The notes beneath the pieces are model-generated. The model did not search any database and was not told the DNA's origin. It saw only the letters and a program-made list of their open reading frames with translations. Of a stretch of 64,000 nucleotides of DNA, positions 51,615-59,569 are shown in pieces (position 1 is the first letter of the stretch; the number at the start of each line of letters is the position of its first letter). The DNA is from Vreelandella neptunia (lineage in GTDB: Bacteria; Pseudomonadota; Gammaproteobacteria; Pseudomonadales; Halomonadaceae), in the NCBI RefSeq assembly GCF_034479615.1, contig NZ_CP140255.1, forward strand, positions 3,782,001 to 3,846,000, read 5' to 3'. A program made the position numbers and the translations under genes.

Positions 51615-52499
51615 ATGTCATTCACCAACCACCGCAAAATGCAGCTCTACGGCGCGCTTCTGCTGCTGCCCGCTGCGCTACTGCTGACTACGTTTGCTTA
51701 TTTACCAACCGTGACAACGGTCATTAACAGCCTGTTTTTACCCGGCTTTCGCGATGCACCCACTGAATTCGTAGGCCTTGAAAATTATCAGGTGTTGTTC
51801 GATGACCCGACGTTTTGGAAAGTAGCGCGTAACAACTTAATTTACGCCGTCGGTACGATTCCTACGTCCATCGCGCTTGCCTTGGGTATGGCGCTGTTCG
51901 TCAATGGCAAGCTTCGCGGGCGGGGCTTTGTGCGCATGGCCTACTTTACGCCGACGATTCTACCCATGATCGCCGCGGCCAATATCTGGATGTTTTTCTA
52001 CGCGCCGCAGATTGGCCTGTTCAATAGCTTGCTCGGTGCACTGGGGTTTTCAGGGGTGAACTGGCTCGGCGATCCAAGCGTTGCGTTAAGCTCGGTGATC
52101 GTGATGTCGGTGTGGAAAGAAGCCGGTTTTTTTATGATCTTCTACCTGGCGGCGCTGCAGAGTATGCCACCAGAGTTAAAAGAGGCAGCTGACTTAGAAG
52201 GCACTAGACGCTGGAGCTTCTTTTGGCGGGTCACCTTTCCGTTGCTGATGCCCACCACACTATTCGTGCTCATCAATGCGCTGATTAACTCGGTGCGGGT
52301 CGTGGATCACCTATTTATCTTGACCAAGGGCGGGCCCAACAACGCCACCAACCTGCTGCTCTACTACGTCTACGAGAATGCGTTCTCATTCTTTGACCGC
52401 ACCACGGCGGCGACCATTACGGTAGTGATTCTGGTGGTACTGGCGGTAGTGGCCACGCTTAAGTTCACGATTTTAGATCGCAGGACGCACTATCAATGA
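51615..52499 (+). CDS. ABC transporter permease, UgpA-like
   Basis: A 294-residue CUT1 permease with six predicted helices, the first at about 13-32. The EAA loop that docks on the ATPase is KEAADLEGTRRWSFFWRVTFPLL (about 196-218). RNNLIYAVGTIPTSIALALGMALF and FILTKGGPNNATNLLLYYVYENAF are typical of the MalF/UgpA side. The ATG at 51615 is chosen over a GTG at 51600; neither has a good ribosome site, so translation may depend on the upstream mRNA. It overlaps the second permease gene by 4 bases. Confidence 0.88.
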   Translation: MSFTNHRKMQLYGALLLLPAALLLTTFAYLPTVTTVINSLFLPGFRDAPTEFVGLENYQVLFDDPTFWKVARNNLIYAVGTIPTSIALALGMALFVNGKLRGRGFVRMAYFTPTILPMIAAANIWMFFYAPQIGLFNSLLGALGFSGVNWLGDPSVALSSVIVMSVWKEAGFFMIFYLAALQSMPPELKEAADLEGTRRWSFFWRVTFPLLMPTTLFVLINALINSVRVVDHLFILTKGGPNNATNLLLYYVYENAFSFFDRTTAATITVVILVVLAVVATLKFTILDRRTHYQ

Positions 52500-53338
52500 A
52501 TACAACCACTACCTATGCGCCCCGCTCCCGTTTCTTCTCAATTCCAGCGCTGGAAACCGTGGCCGCGTGGCTACTGGCGATTATTTGGATTTTTCCGCTG
52601 CTGTATGCCTTTTGGGCCGCCTTCCACCCCAGCGAATTTATGGTGAACTTTGAGCTCTTCGCCCCGCTAACGCTGGAGAACTTCACTAACGCCTGGTCTC
52701 AAGCGCCCTTTGCCCGCTACTATCTGAACACCTTTGCGCTGGTGACAGGGGTGGTGATCGGACAATTTATCGTGTGTACCCTGGCAGCGTTTGCCTTTGC
52801 GCGCTTTCCGATTCCCGGCAAAAACGTTCTGTTTATGCTGGTGCTGATTCAGCTCTTTGTGTTCCCCGAAGTGCTGATTGTCGAGAACTACCGCATCGCC
52901 AGTGAGCTGGGGCTGATCAACACCATCACCGGGATTGGCTTACCTTATGTGGCTAGCGCCCTGGGTATCTTTCTGCTCCGCCAAACCTTTAAAACCATCC
53001 CTCGTGAGCTGGAAGACGCCGCCCGCATCGAAGGCTGCAACTGGCTGGAAATTTTGTGGAAGGTGTACGTACCGCTCGCCAAGCCCACCTATTTGGCTTA
53101 TGGCCTAGTCTCGATCAGCCACCACTGGAACAACTTTATCTGGCCGCTAGTGGTCACCAACTCGGTAGAGAGCCGCCCGCTAACGGTGGGGTTAGGCGTT
53201 TTCTCTGCGCCAGAAACTGGGGTTAACTGGGCCACCGTTAGCGCCGCCACGCTGTTAAGTATCGCCCCACTGCTCATTGCCTTTTTGCTTTTCCAGCGCC
53301 AGTTTGTGCAGTCGTTTTTGAGGGCCGGGATTCGCTAG
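52496..53338 (+). CDS. ABC transporter permease, UgpE-like
   Basis: A 280-residue CUT1 permease of the MalG/UgpE type with six predicted helices. The EAA loop is [29 protein letters not shown] (about 167-195), and the C-terminus is [22 protein letters not shown]. It overlaps the partner permease gene by ATGA. A decayed copy of its last 24 codons or so lies about 1.9 kb downstream, beyond recQ. It completes the transporter encoded from 49111. Confidence 0.9.
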   Translation: MNTTTTYAPRSRFFSIPALETVAAWLLAIIWIFPLLYAFWAAFHPSEFMVNFELFAPLTLENFTNAWSQAPFARYYLNTFALVTGVVIGQFIVCTLAAFAFARFPIPGKNVLFMLVLIQLFVFPEVLIVENYRIASELGLINTITGIGLPYVASALGIFLLRQTFKTIPRELEDAARIEGCNWLEILWKVYVPLAKPTYLAYGLVSISHHWNNFIWPLVVTNSVESRPLTVGLGVFSAPETGVNWATVSAATLLSIAPLLIAFLLFQRQFVQSFLRAGIR

Positions 53339-53402
53339 GCTGACGCCCCTCACATTTTTCGTGCACAATTCTCTCTTAAGTATGAGACACGGGAGAGCAT
53401 TG

Positions 53403-55229
53403 ATGCACGGCGACACCCACCCGGAAGCCCTAAAGGTGCTGCAGGAGGTATTTGGCTACGACAGCTTTCGCGGCCCGCAGCAGGCCATCATTGGGCATGT
53501 GATCGCCGGTGGCGATGCGCTGGTGCTGATGCCCACCGGCGGCGGCAAGTCGCTGTGCTATCAGATCCCTGCACTGCTGCGCGAAGGCACTGCCATTGTG
53601 GTCTCGCCGCTGATCGCGCTGATGCAGGATCAGGTCGCGGCGCTTGAGCAGAACGGGGTCAGGGCGGCTTACCTGAACTCCAGCCTCGATTATCAAGAGG
53701 CGGTCGAGGTTGAGAACCGCCTGCGTGCGGGAGAACTGGATCTTTTGTATGTCGCGCCCGAGCGGCTGGCCACGCCCCGTATGCAGATGCTGCTGGAGCA
53801 GACCCGGATTGCGCTGTTCGCTATTGATGAAGCCCACTGCGTCTCCCAGTGGGGCCACGATTTTCGCCCCGAGTATCGCCAGCTTTCCCAGCTTCACCAG
53901 CGCTTTCCCCAGGTACCGCGCATAGCCCTGACCGCCACCGCCGATGTGCCCACCCGGGGCGATATCATGGAGCATCTGCAGCTCCAGGAGGCAGCGCTTT
54001 ACAACAGCGGCTTTGACCGGCCCAACATTCGCTACCATATCGCTGAGAATCAGGGTAACGCCAAGGAACAGCTGCTGCGCTTTATTCGCGAGCACCACGA
54101 CGGCGAGGCGGGTATCGTCTACTGCCTTTCCCGGCGCAAAGTGGAGGAGACCGCCGCCTGGCTGGAGCGCCAGGGGCTGACGGCACTGCCCTACCACGCG
54201 GGGCTTCCCCCGGAGCAGCGCCAGCACCACCAGACCCGCTTTCTACGTGAAGATGGCGTGGTCGTCGTGGCCACCATCGCCTTTGGCATGGGCATCGACA
54301 AGCCGGACGTGCGTTTTGTGGCCCACCTTAACCTGCCCAAGAGCATCGAAGCCTACTACCAGGAGACCGGCCGCGCCGGGCGTGACGGCCTGCCCGCCGA
54401 TGCCTGGATGGCCTATGGACTTCAGGATGTGATCACGCTGCGCCAGATGCAGCAGGACTCCAGCGCCGCCGACCATCAAAAGCGCATCGAACAGCAGAAG
54501 CTCGACGCCATGCTGGGGCTGTGTGAAATCATCAGCTGCCGTCGCCAGGCGCTGTTGCACTATTTTGGCGATCACCTGGACGCCCCCTGCGGCAACTGCG
54601 ATAACTGCCTCACCCCACCCGAGACCTGGGAGGCCACCGTGGCGGCGCAAAAGGCGCTCTCCTGTGTCTACCGCACCGAGCAGCGTTTCGGCGTGACCTA
54701 TCTCGTGGACGTGCTGCTAGGCAAAAGCAACGAGCGCATCACCCGCTTTGGTCACGACCGCCTCAGCACCTTCGGCATTGGTAAAGACCTCGCGGCCAGC
54801 GAATGGAAAGCGCTCTTTCGCCAGCTGATTGCCAGCGGCTTTTTAAGCGTGGATATGGAGGGGCACGGCGGCATTAAGCTCACTGCCAATGCCAAGCCGG
54901 TGCTACGCGGCGAGCAGCCCCTAACCCTGCGCAAACCAAGCAAAGCCAAAGCAACTCGACGGGGAAGCAAAAGCGCTTCTGCGCCCCAGGGCCACGGCCC
55001 GCTATGGGAAGCCCTGCGCCAGCACCGCCGGGAACTGGCTGAAGCCCAGGGCGTACCTGCCTATGTGATTTTCCACGACGCCACCCTGGCCGAGATGGTC
55101 GAGCAGAACCCCCAGAGCTTAGCGGCTCTGGGCGCGATCTCCGGCATCGGCGCGCGCAAATTGGCGGATTACGGCGAGGGCTTTCTGGACGTCATTCTGG
55201 CGCATCAGGACAGCGAGCAAAACAGCTAA
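53403..55229 (+). CDS. recQ: ATP-dependent DNA helicase RecQ
   Basis: 3'-5' helicase in recombination and fork repair, 608 residues. Domain order is normal. Helicase part 1 has [14 protein letters not shown] (Walker A, about 43-56) and [20 protein letters not shown] (DEAH, about 139-158). Part 2 has [15 protein letters not shown] and [10 protein letters not shown]. The RQC zinc site is [29 protein letters not shown] (written here in part), and the HRDC domain is at about 530-600 ([14 protein letters not shown]). The ATG at 53403 has GGGAG eight bases upstream; two earlier in-frame starts lack this. It is not functionally related to its neighbours. Confidence 0.95.
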   Translation: MHGDTHPEALKVLQEVFGYDSFRGPQQAIIGHVIAGGDALVLMPTGGGKSLCYQIPALLREGTAIVVSPLIALMQDQVAALEQNGVRAAYLNSSLDYQEAVEVENRLRAGELDLLYVAPERLATPRMQMLLEQTRIALFAIDEAHCVSQWGHDFRPEYRQLSQLHQRFPQVPRIALTATADVPTRGDIMEHLQLQEAALYNSGFDRPNIRYHIAENQGNAKEQLLRFIREHHDGEAGIVYCLSRRKVEETAAWLERQGLTALPYHAGLPPEQRQHHQTRFLREDGVVVVATIAFGMGIDKPDVRFVAHLNLPKSIEAYYQETGRAGRDGLPADAWMAYGLQDVITLRQMQQDSSAADHQKRIEQQKLDAMLGLCEIISCRRQALLHYFGDHLDAPCGNCDNCLTPPETWEATVAAQKALSCVYRTEQRFGVTYLVDVLLGKSNERITRFGHDRLSTFGIGKDLAASEWKALFRQLIASGFLSVDMEGHGGIKLTANAKPVLRGEQPLTLRKPSKAKATRRGSKSASAPQGHGPLWEALRQHRRELAEAQGVPAYVIFHDATLAEMVEQNPQSLAALGAISGIGARKLADYGEGFLDVILAHQDSEQNS

Positions 55230-55247
55230 ACCAGCGTGCCCACAGGC

Positions 55248-55325
55248 GGTATCGCCATTTAGTTCGGCGTCCTGCTTTTCCAGCACTAGCTCGTGCAGTC
55301 TTTGTTAAGGGTGGGAATTAGATAA
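55248..55325 (+). pseudogene. Remnant of a UgpE-like permease 3' end
   Basis: In frame from 55251, the DNA reads I-A-I-stop-F-G-V-L-L-F-Q-H-stop-L-V-Q-S-L-L-R-V-G-I-R-stop. This matches the C-terminus of the UgpE-like protein ([17 protein letters not shown]-stop) at about 13 of 17 positions, with two in-frame TAG codons. At DNA level the GCTTTTCCAGC...GTGCAGTC segment is clearly shared with 53284-53320. It is a decayed duplicate on the other side of recQ. Confidence 0.7.
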
Positions 55326-55354
55326 GCTCAAATGGTCGATATTTTCAAAACTCG

Positions 55355-55384
55355 CTCACTTGGCGTAATGTATAGATAAGTGAG
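55355..55384. promoter_or_regulatory. Operator/promoter of the toxin-antitoxin pair
   Basis: Inverted repeat CTCACTT (55355-55361) and AAGTGAG (55378-55384) flanks a TATAGAT -10-like sequence and runs into the GAGGAGG ribosome site of the antitoxin gene. This layout suits autorepression by the antitoxin. Confidence 0.55.
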
Positions 55385-55395
55385 GAGGAAAATAT

Positions 55396-55797
55396 ATGGC
55401 TATTCAGCACAAAACAGCCGACAAGCGCCGCGAAATGGGGGCCGCTGCGATGCGTACCTACCCCAATATTTCACACGCATGGGGGTTGAAAGAGAGCGAA
55501 GCCGCTCTGCTGCTAGGGGTGCCTGATTCCACCTATCGGCGTTGGAAGCAGGCACCAGAGAATGCCCGACTAGATGCTAATCATCTAGAGCGGATGTCGT
55601 TGATTCTCGGCATCTACAAAGCACTGCATATACTGTTGCCCAATAAAGAGGCGGCTAACAGCTGGTTGCAGCGAGCCAACCGTAACCCTCTTTTTGCTGG
55701 CCACACACCAATGGAGCGTCTGTTGAATGGACAAGTCTCCGACCTCTACGTTGTTCGCCAACATTTAGATGCCGCGCGTGGTGGGGGTCATGCATGA
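55396..55797 (+). CDS. Xre/MbcA/ParS-type antitoxin
   Basis: A 133-residue antitoxin. The N-terminal HTH (about 28-65: WGLKESEAALLLGVPDSTYRRWKQAPENARLD) is of the Xre-like type paired with RES toxins. The C-terminal toxin-binding domain is GIYKALHILLPNKEAANSWLQRANRNPLFAGHTPMERLLNG (about 72-112). GAGGAGG lies upstream of the ATG, and a palindrome covers the promoter. Its stop overlaps the toxin start (ATGA), so the pair is translationally coupled. It should neutralise the toxin and repress the operon. Confidence 0.92.
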   Translation: MAIQHKTADKRREMGAAAMRTYPNISHAWGLKESEAALLLGVPDSTYRRWKQAPENARLDANHLERMSLILGIYKALHILLPNKEAANSWLQRANRNPLFAGHTPMERLLNGQVSDLYVVRQHLDAARGGGHA

Positions 55798-56474
55798 CAT
55801 TCCCGCTGAGCAACGTTACGTGGCGACCCAGCTACCGGGTTATTCCCTCGCGATTTCCTCCCATTGATTTATTCGAAGGCGTCAACAGCAACGCTGATGA
55901 CCGGGACTTACTCAATGAGCTGGAGGGTGAAACCTCCGCAAGGCTGCGTGAGGAAGCGGGAGCTATTCACTTGGTTCGTGATGATGACCGTCGCTACGGC
56001 CCCGGCTGGACGCCCGTCATGGCGGCCTTCTGCCATTTCCCCGCGACCGGTTCGCGTTTTAGCGATGGCACCTTTGGCGCCTACTACTGCGCACTCACCG
56101 AAGCCACCGCCATTGCCGAAACCGTTTACCACGCAGAGCGCTTTATGGGGGAGTCAAACGAACCGCCCATGATGCTTCAGCAGCGTGTTTATCTGTCAGA
56201 TTTAACGGGCCAACTAATTGATTTACGCCGACAGGATGCGGCCCAAACGCTTCTTAGACCGGATAGCTGGGCAGCCGGACAAACCTTGGGTAGAAAAGCC
56301 TGGGAGGAACAAACCGACGGCATCGTTTACCCCAGCGCTCGAGACCCGGAAGGCGAATGTGCCGCGGTGCTTCGTCCCCCCGTGCTCTCCGCCACACGGC
56401 AAGGCCGCCATCTTGGCTATGACTGGGATGGTCAGCATATCCACCATGTCTATGAGCTAACGCTATTGGGCTAG
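55794..56474 (+). CDS. RES-domain toxin (NAD+-depleting)
   Basis: Toxin of a type II system; RES toxins such as MbcT degrade NAD+. The 226 residues contain the core: TWRPSYRVIPSRFPP with the conserved Arg region (about 10-24), a FSDGTFGAYYCALTEATAIAETVYH block with the catalytic Glu (about 83-107), and GIVYPSARDPEGECAAVLRPP with the conserved Ser (about 180-200). The R-E-S residues that name the family are therefore present and it looks intact. It lies 3 bases from the convergent mtnA stop. The pair sits between recQ and the mtn genes with no mobility gene nearby. Confidence 0.9.
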   Translation: MTFPLSNVTWRPSYRVIPSRFPPIDLFEGVNSNADDRDLLNELEGETSARLREEAGAIHLVRDDDRRYGPGWTPVMAAFCHFPATGSRFSDGTFGAYYCALTEATAIAETVYHAERFMGESNEPPMMLQQRVYLSDLTGQLIDLRRQDAAQTLLRPDSWAAGQTLGRKAWEEQTDGIVYPSARDPEGECAAVLRPPVLSATRQGRHLGYDWDGQHIHHVYELTLLG

Positions 56475-56477
56475 CGA

Positions 56478-57515
56478 TTAACTTTCGCTCCTATTTTCGC
56501 CGCGCCCCAGGCAGTGTTCACCGCGAGCTATCGCGGCGGCATCAAATACGCCGGTATCCAACACCCAAGCCGTCACGAGCTTGGCGGGAGTGACGTCAAA
56601 GGCCGGGTTCCATACCGGTGCATTATCGGGTGCCCAGGTAACCTCACCAAAGGCGCCAGCGACGCCGCGGATCTCGGCGGGGTCGCGCTGTTCAATCGGA
56701 ATCTCGGCACCAGTGGCACAGGCGGGGTCAACCGTGGTGTAGGGGGCCACCACATAGAACGGCACCTGGTGGTAGTGAGCGACCACCGCCAGCATGTAAG
56801 TACCCACTTTGTTGGCGAAGTCGCCGTTGGCGCAGATACGGTCGGCCCCCACCATCACTTTGTCGACTTTCTCTGCGGCCATTAGGCTTGCAGCCATGCT
56901 GTCGGTAATTAGCTGGTAGGGAATGCCCAGGTCGGCCATTTCCCAGGCGGTTAAACGGCCGCCTTGCAACAGCGGGCGGGTTTCATCTACAAACACATGC
57001 AGCTCTATACCGCGCTGTTTGGCCACTGCCAACGCACCAATGGCCGTACCCACCCCTGCGGTGGCCAGTGCGCCAGTATTGCAGTGGGTGAGCACGCGGT
57101 CGCCCGAGTGTAATAAGTCAGCGCCCCGCTCGGCCATGCGTTGACATAGCGCGCGGTCTTCTGCAAACAGTTCAGCGGCACGTTTGGCCAGGGCGTTGAC
57201 GCCTTGCTCAAAGCAGGCTTCCATGGCATCCAGGCAGTACATTAAGTTAACTGCCGTGGGACGCGTGGCGCGTAAGCGATCGCTCACCAACTGCCAATCA
57301 CTTTGTGGGTGGCGAGCGGCGTATTGGGCCAGCACGAAAGCGGCGCTCAAACCAATCAGCGGCGCACCGCGAATCGCTAAGCTTTTTACCGCTACCTGCC
57401 ACTCTTCTGGCGAGTCACAACGCACCCACTGCTCCGCCTGAGGCAGTTGGGTTTGATCCAAATACTCAAGGTGGTCGGCATAGATCCGCAAACTGCGTGA
57501 TTGAAGATGAGGCAT
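56478..57515 (-). CDS. mtnA: Methylthioribose-1-phosphate isomerase
   Basis: Isomerises 5-methylthioribose 1-phosphate to the ribulose phosphate in the methionine salvage pathway. The 345 residues carry the catalytic Cys in THCNTGALATAG (about 142-153), DETRPLLQGGRLTAWE, and the catalytic Asp in VGADRICANGDFANKVGTYMLA. It shares the eIF2B-like fold. It is divergent from mtnBCD and is the only mtnA here. No SAM riboswitch is visible in the 111-base gap to mtnB. Confidence 0.95.
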   Translation of the reverse strand: MPHLQSRSLRIYADHLEYLDQTQLPQAEQWVRCDSPEEWQVAVKSLAIRGAPLIGLSAAFVLAQYAARHPQSDWQLVSDRLRATRPTAVNLMYCLDAMEACFEQGVNALAKRAAELFAEDRALCQRMAERGADLLHSGDRVLTHCNTGALATAGVGTAIGALAVAKQRGIELHVFVDETRPLLQGGRLTAWEMADLGIPYQLITDSMAASLMAAEKVDKVMVGADRICANGDFANKVGTYMLAVVAHYHQVPFYVVAPYTTVDPACATGAEIPIEQRDPAEIRGVAGAFGEVTWAPDNAPVWNPAFDVTPAKLVTAWVLDTGVFDAAAIARGEHCLGRGENRSES

Positions 57516-57626
57516 TGATGGGCTCCTTGAGCACTTGAACTTGACTAGCAGAACAACAGCACGGCTTATCAGGCGCGAAGCTTATCATATAGAATGGCTG
57601 CCACTAGAAGAGGCGACGCAGATCCT

Positions 57627-58214
57627 ATGATGACGCTACAAACTGAACTGCTGGACGCCATTTCATGGGCGGCGCAGCAAGGCTGGACACCCGCCACTGG
57701 CGGTAACTTTTCCGCCCGTACCGAGGCGGGCTATCTTGTCACCGCTTCTGGCCGGGATAAAACCCGCATTCAGGCCGATGACCTGTTGCTCTGCAACCTG
57801 GATGGCAAGGTGCTATCCGGCGATGGGAAACCTAGCGCGGAAAGCGATCTGCATGCCGCCCTCTATCGTTTGGACAGCACCATTAACTGCGTGTTGCACA
57901 CCCACACGATAGCCAGCACGGTGCTCTCGCGTCGCTTCCCAGAGGGTATTGAGCTAAGCGGCTTTGAAATGCAAAAAGCCTTAGCGGGTAACGTGACCCA
58001 CGAGGCTAGCATCCGCTTGCCGGTGGTACCCAACTCCCAGGATATGCAAGAACTGGCCGAGCACGTACGCAGCGGCTGGCCGATGCCCTGGGGCTTTTTG
58101 GTCGCGGGGCATGGCATATATGCCGTGGGCGATAGCATTGCCAGCTGTCGCCGCCACCTGGAAGCGATTGAGTTTTTACTTGCCTGTATCCTTGAAGAGA
58201 GTCGCTGGTCTTAA
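57627..58214 (+). CDS. mtnB: Methylthioribulose-1-phosphate dehydratase
   Basis: Zinc-dependent dehydratase of methionine salvage, class II aldolase fold, 195 residues from this start. Motifs: GWTPATGGNFSART (about 19-32), SGRDKTRIQADDLL, KPSAESDLHAALY with the catalytic Glu, and zinc ligands in VLHTHTIAST plus AGHGIYAVG. The start is uncertain: 57594 gives 206 residues but lacks a ribosome site; 57627 or 57630 gives a length closer to the conserved N-terminus. Its TAA stop abuts an ATG that begins a chain of mini-ORFs leading into mtnC. Confidence 0.9.
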   Translation: MMTLQTELLDAISWAAQQGWTPATGGNFSARTEAGYLVTASGRDKTRIQADDLLLCNLDGKVLSGDGKPSAESDLHAALYRLDSTINCVLHTHTIASTVLSRRFPEGIELSGFEMQKALAGNVTHEASIRLPVVPNSQDMQELAEHVRSGWPMPWGFLVAGHGIYAVGDSIASCRRHLEAIEFLLACILEESRWS

Positions 58215-58250
58215 ATGAGCAGTCTTAAATGAGTAGCCTTAAATGAGTAA
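58209..58250 (+). repeat. Triplicated mtnC start region with two mini-ORFs
   Basis: Three tandem 14-base units read TCTTAAATGAGCAG, TCTTAAATGAGTAG and CCTTAAATGAGTAA. The ATGs at 58215 and 58229 each open a 5-codon frame M-S-S-L-K-stop. Each TGA overlaps the next ATG (ATGA), the last being the mtnC start at 58243. The first ATG directly follows the mtnB stop. No Shine-Dalgarno sequence precedes mtnC, so a relay of termination and restart is plausible. Confidence 0.75.
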
Positions 58251-58929
58251 TTCAACTGTTCGCGCCATTGTGACCGATATTGAAGGCACCACCACGGACA
58301 TTAACTTTGTCCATAAGGTGCTGTTTCCCTACGCCCACTCCAAACTGCCAGACTTTCTTCGCGCGAATGCAGACATACCTGCGGTTGCCGAGCAGATCGA
58401 CGCCGTGCGCAGTGAAATGGGTGCCCCTGATGCCACGCTGGAAGCAGTCATTGCGCAGTTACTACATTGGATCGAGACTGACCAAAAAATAACTTCGCTG
58501 AAAGCACTGCAAGGTATGGTATGGGCGGATGGCTACCAACGCGGCGACTTCAAAGGCCATCTCTATAGCGATGTAGCCCCTGCCCTGCGTCAGTGGAAGG
58601 ACTTGGGCAAGGCGCTGTACGTCTATTCATCTGGTTCTGTTCAGGCGCAGAAGCTGCTGTTTGGCTATAGCGATGCGGGCGACCTAACCCCCCTATTTAG
58701 CGGCTACTTTGATACCCATATTGGCCATAAGCGTGAGGCTACTGCCTATCAGCGTATTGTCGCCGAGCTTGACCTGCCACCGGCAGCGGTGCTGTTCTTG
58801 TCGGACGTGATCGAAGAATTGGACGCCGCCAAACAGGCAGGCATGCAAACCCTGCAGTTGGTGCGCGAAGGCACCCAGCCTGGCAACACCCATGCTTGCG
58901 TTACTCGCTTTGATGAAATTGCGCTTTAG
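58243..58929 (+). CDS. mtnC: Enolase-phosphatase E1
   Basis: HAD-family enzyme that enolises and dephosphorylates 2,3-diketo-5-methylthiopentyl-1-phosphate to the acireductone. The 228 residues have the nucleophile motif VTDIEGTTTDINFVHKVLFPYA (about 9-30), YSSGSVQAQKLLFGYS (motif II Ser, about 128-143), Lys in GHKREATAYQRIV, and FLSDVIEELDAAKQAGM with the metal Asp. These mark a bifunctional MtnC rather than a split MtnW/MtnX. It follows mtnB through a repeated start region and leads mtnD by 11 bases. Confidence 0.94.
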   Translation: MSNSTVRAIVTDIEGTTTDINFVHKVLFPYAHSKLPDFLRANADIPAVAEQIDAVRSEMGAPDATLEAVIAQLLHWIETDQKITSLKALQGMVWADGYQRGDFKGHLYSDVAPALRQWKDLGKALYVYSSGSVQAQKLLFGYSDAGDLTPLFSGYFDTHIGHKREATAYQRIVAELDLPPAAVLFLSDVIEELDAAKQAGMQTLQLVREGTQPGNTHACVTRFDEIAL

Positions 58930-58940
58930 GAGAACCGACG

Positions 58941-59489
58941 ATGTCGCAACTGAAAGTATTTGCTGATCAGAACCCTAACAATGCCCTGATCGACACCACC
59001 GACGGCGAGCAGATTACCACTGAGCTAAACAAAGTGGGCGTGCTGTTCGAGCGCTGGGCAGCGCCGGGCGAAATTGCCGACGACGCCACCCAGGAAGATA
59101 TTTTGGCGCTTTATCAAGACGACATCGACCGCGTCAAAGCCATGGGCGGCTATCAAACTGTCGATGTGTTGCATATGGTGCCAACGCACCCAGACAAAGA
59201 CGCCATGCGCCAAAAGTTCTTGAACGAACATCGCCACCATGAAGATGAAGTACGTTTCTTCGTCAAAGGACAAGGGCTATTTTGTCTGCACATTGATGAC
59301 AAGGTGTATCAGGTACTGTGTACCCGCAATGACCTGATCAGCGTACCCGCCAACACACCCCACTGGTTCGATATGGGCCCAGCGCCAGAATTCACCGCGC
59401 TACGCTTCTTCGATAATGTGGAAGGCTGGGTACCCCACTGGACTGAAAGCGATATCGCCGGGAATTTTGATCGCCTGGATCAGTTGTAA
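58941..59489 (+). CDS. mtnD: Acireductone dioxygenase
   Basis: Metal-dependent dioxygenase that turns the acireductone into 2-oxo-4-methylthiobutanoate and formate (Fe2+ form). The 182-residue cupin shows HRHHEDEVRFFVKGQGLFCLHI: the spaced His residues and the Glu supply three metal ligands, and the fourth His is in VPANTPHWFDMG. AGGAG precedes the ATG. It is the last gene of mtnBCD; transamination to methionine would need a gene outside this window. A hairpin at 59519 separates it from the convergent mtnK. Confidence 0.95.
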   Translation: MSQLKVFADQNPNNALIDTTDGEQITTELNKVGVLFERWAAPGEIADDATQEDILALYQDDIDRVKAMGGYQTVDVLHMVPTHPDKDAMRQKFLNEHRHHEDEVRFFVKGQGLFCLHIDDKVYQVLCTRNDLISVPANTPHWFDMGPAPEFTALRFFDNVEGWVPHWTESDIAGNFDRLDQL

Positions 59490-59518
59490 GCTGCCGGTAA
59501 CCATCATCTATAATGGAT

Positions 59519-59549
59519 GCAGCTTTAGCTCGCGAACCGCTAAAGCTGC
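59519..59549. terminator. Hairpin between convergent mtnD and mtnK
   Basis: Perfect 11-base stem GCAGCTTTAGC / GCTAAAGCTGC with a 9-base loop. The T-run is weak on both strands, so it is probably a bidirectional or Rho-aided end. Confidence 0.6.
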
Positions 59550-59569
59550 TATTGGATAATCAGCCCTTG

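Noticed and set aside
57516-57626. SAM riboswitch between mtnA and mtnB
   Set aside because: The gap is too short and shows no SAM-I style stems; only a weak TTGACT -35-like box is visible.
59519-59549. Hairpin as part of a small RNA gene
   Set aside because: It lies between two convergent genes and is simply explained as a transcript end.
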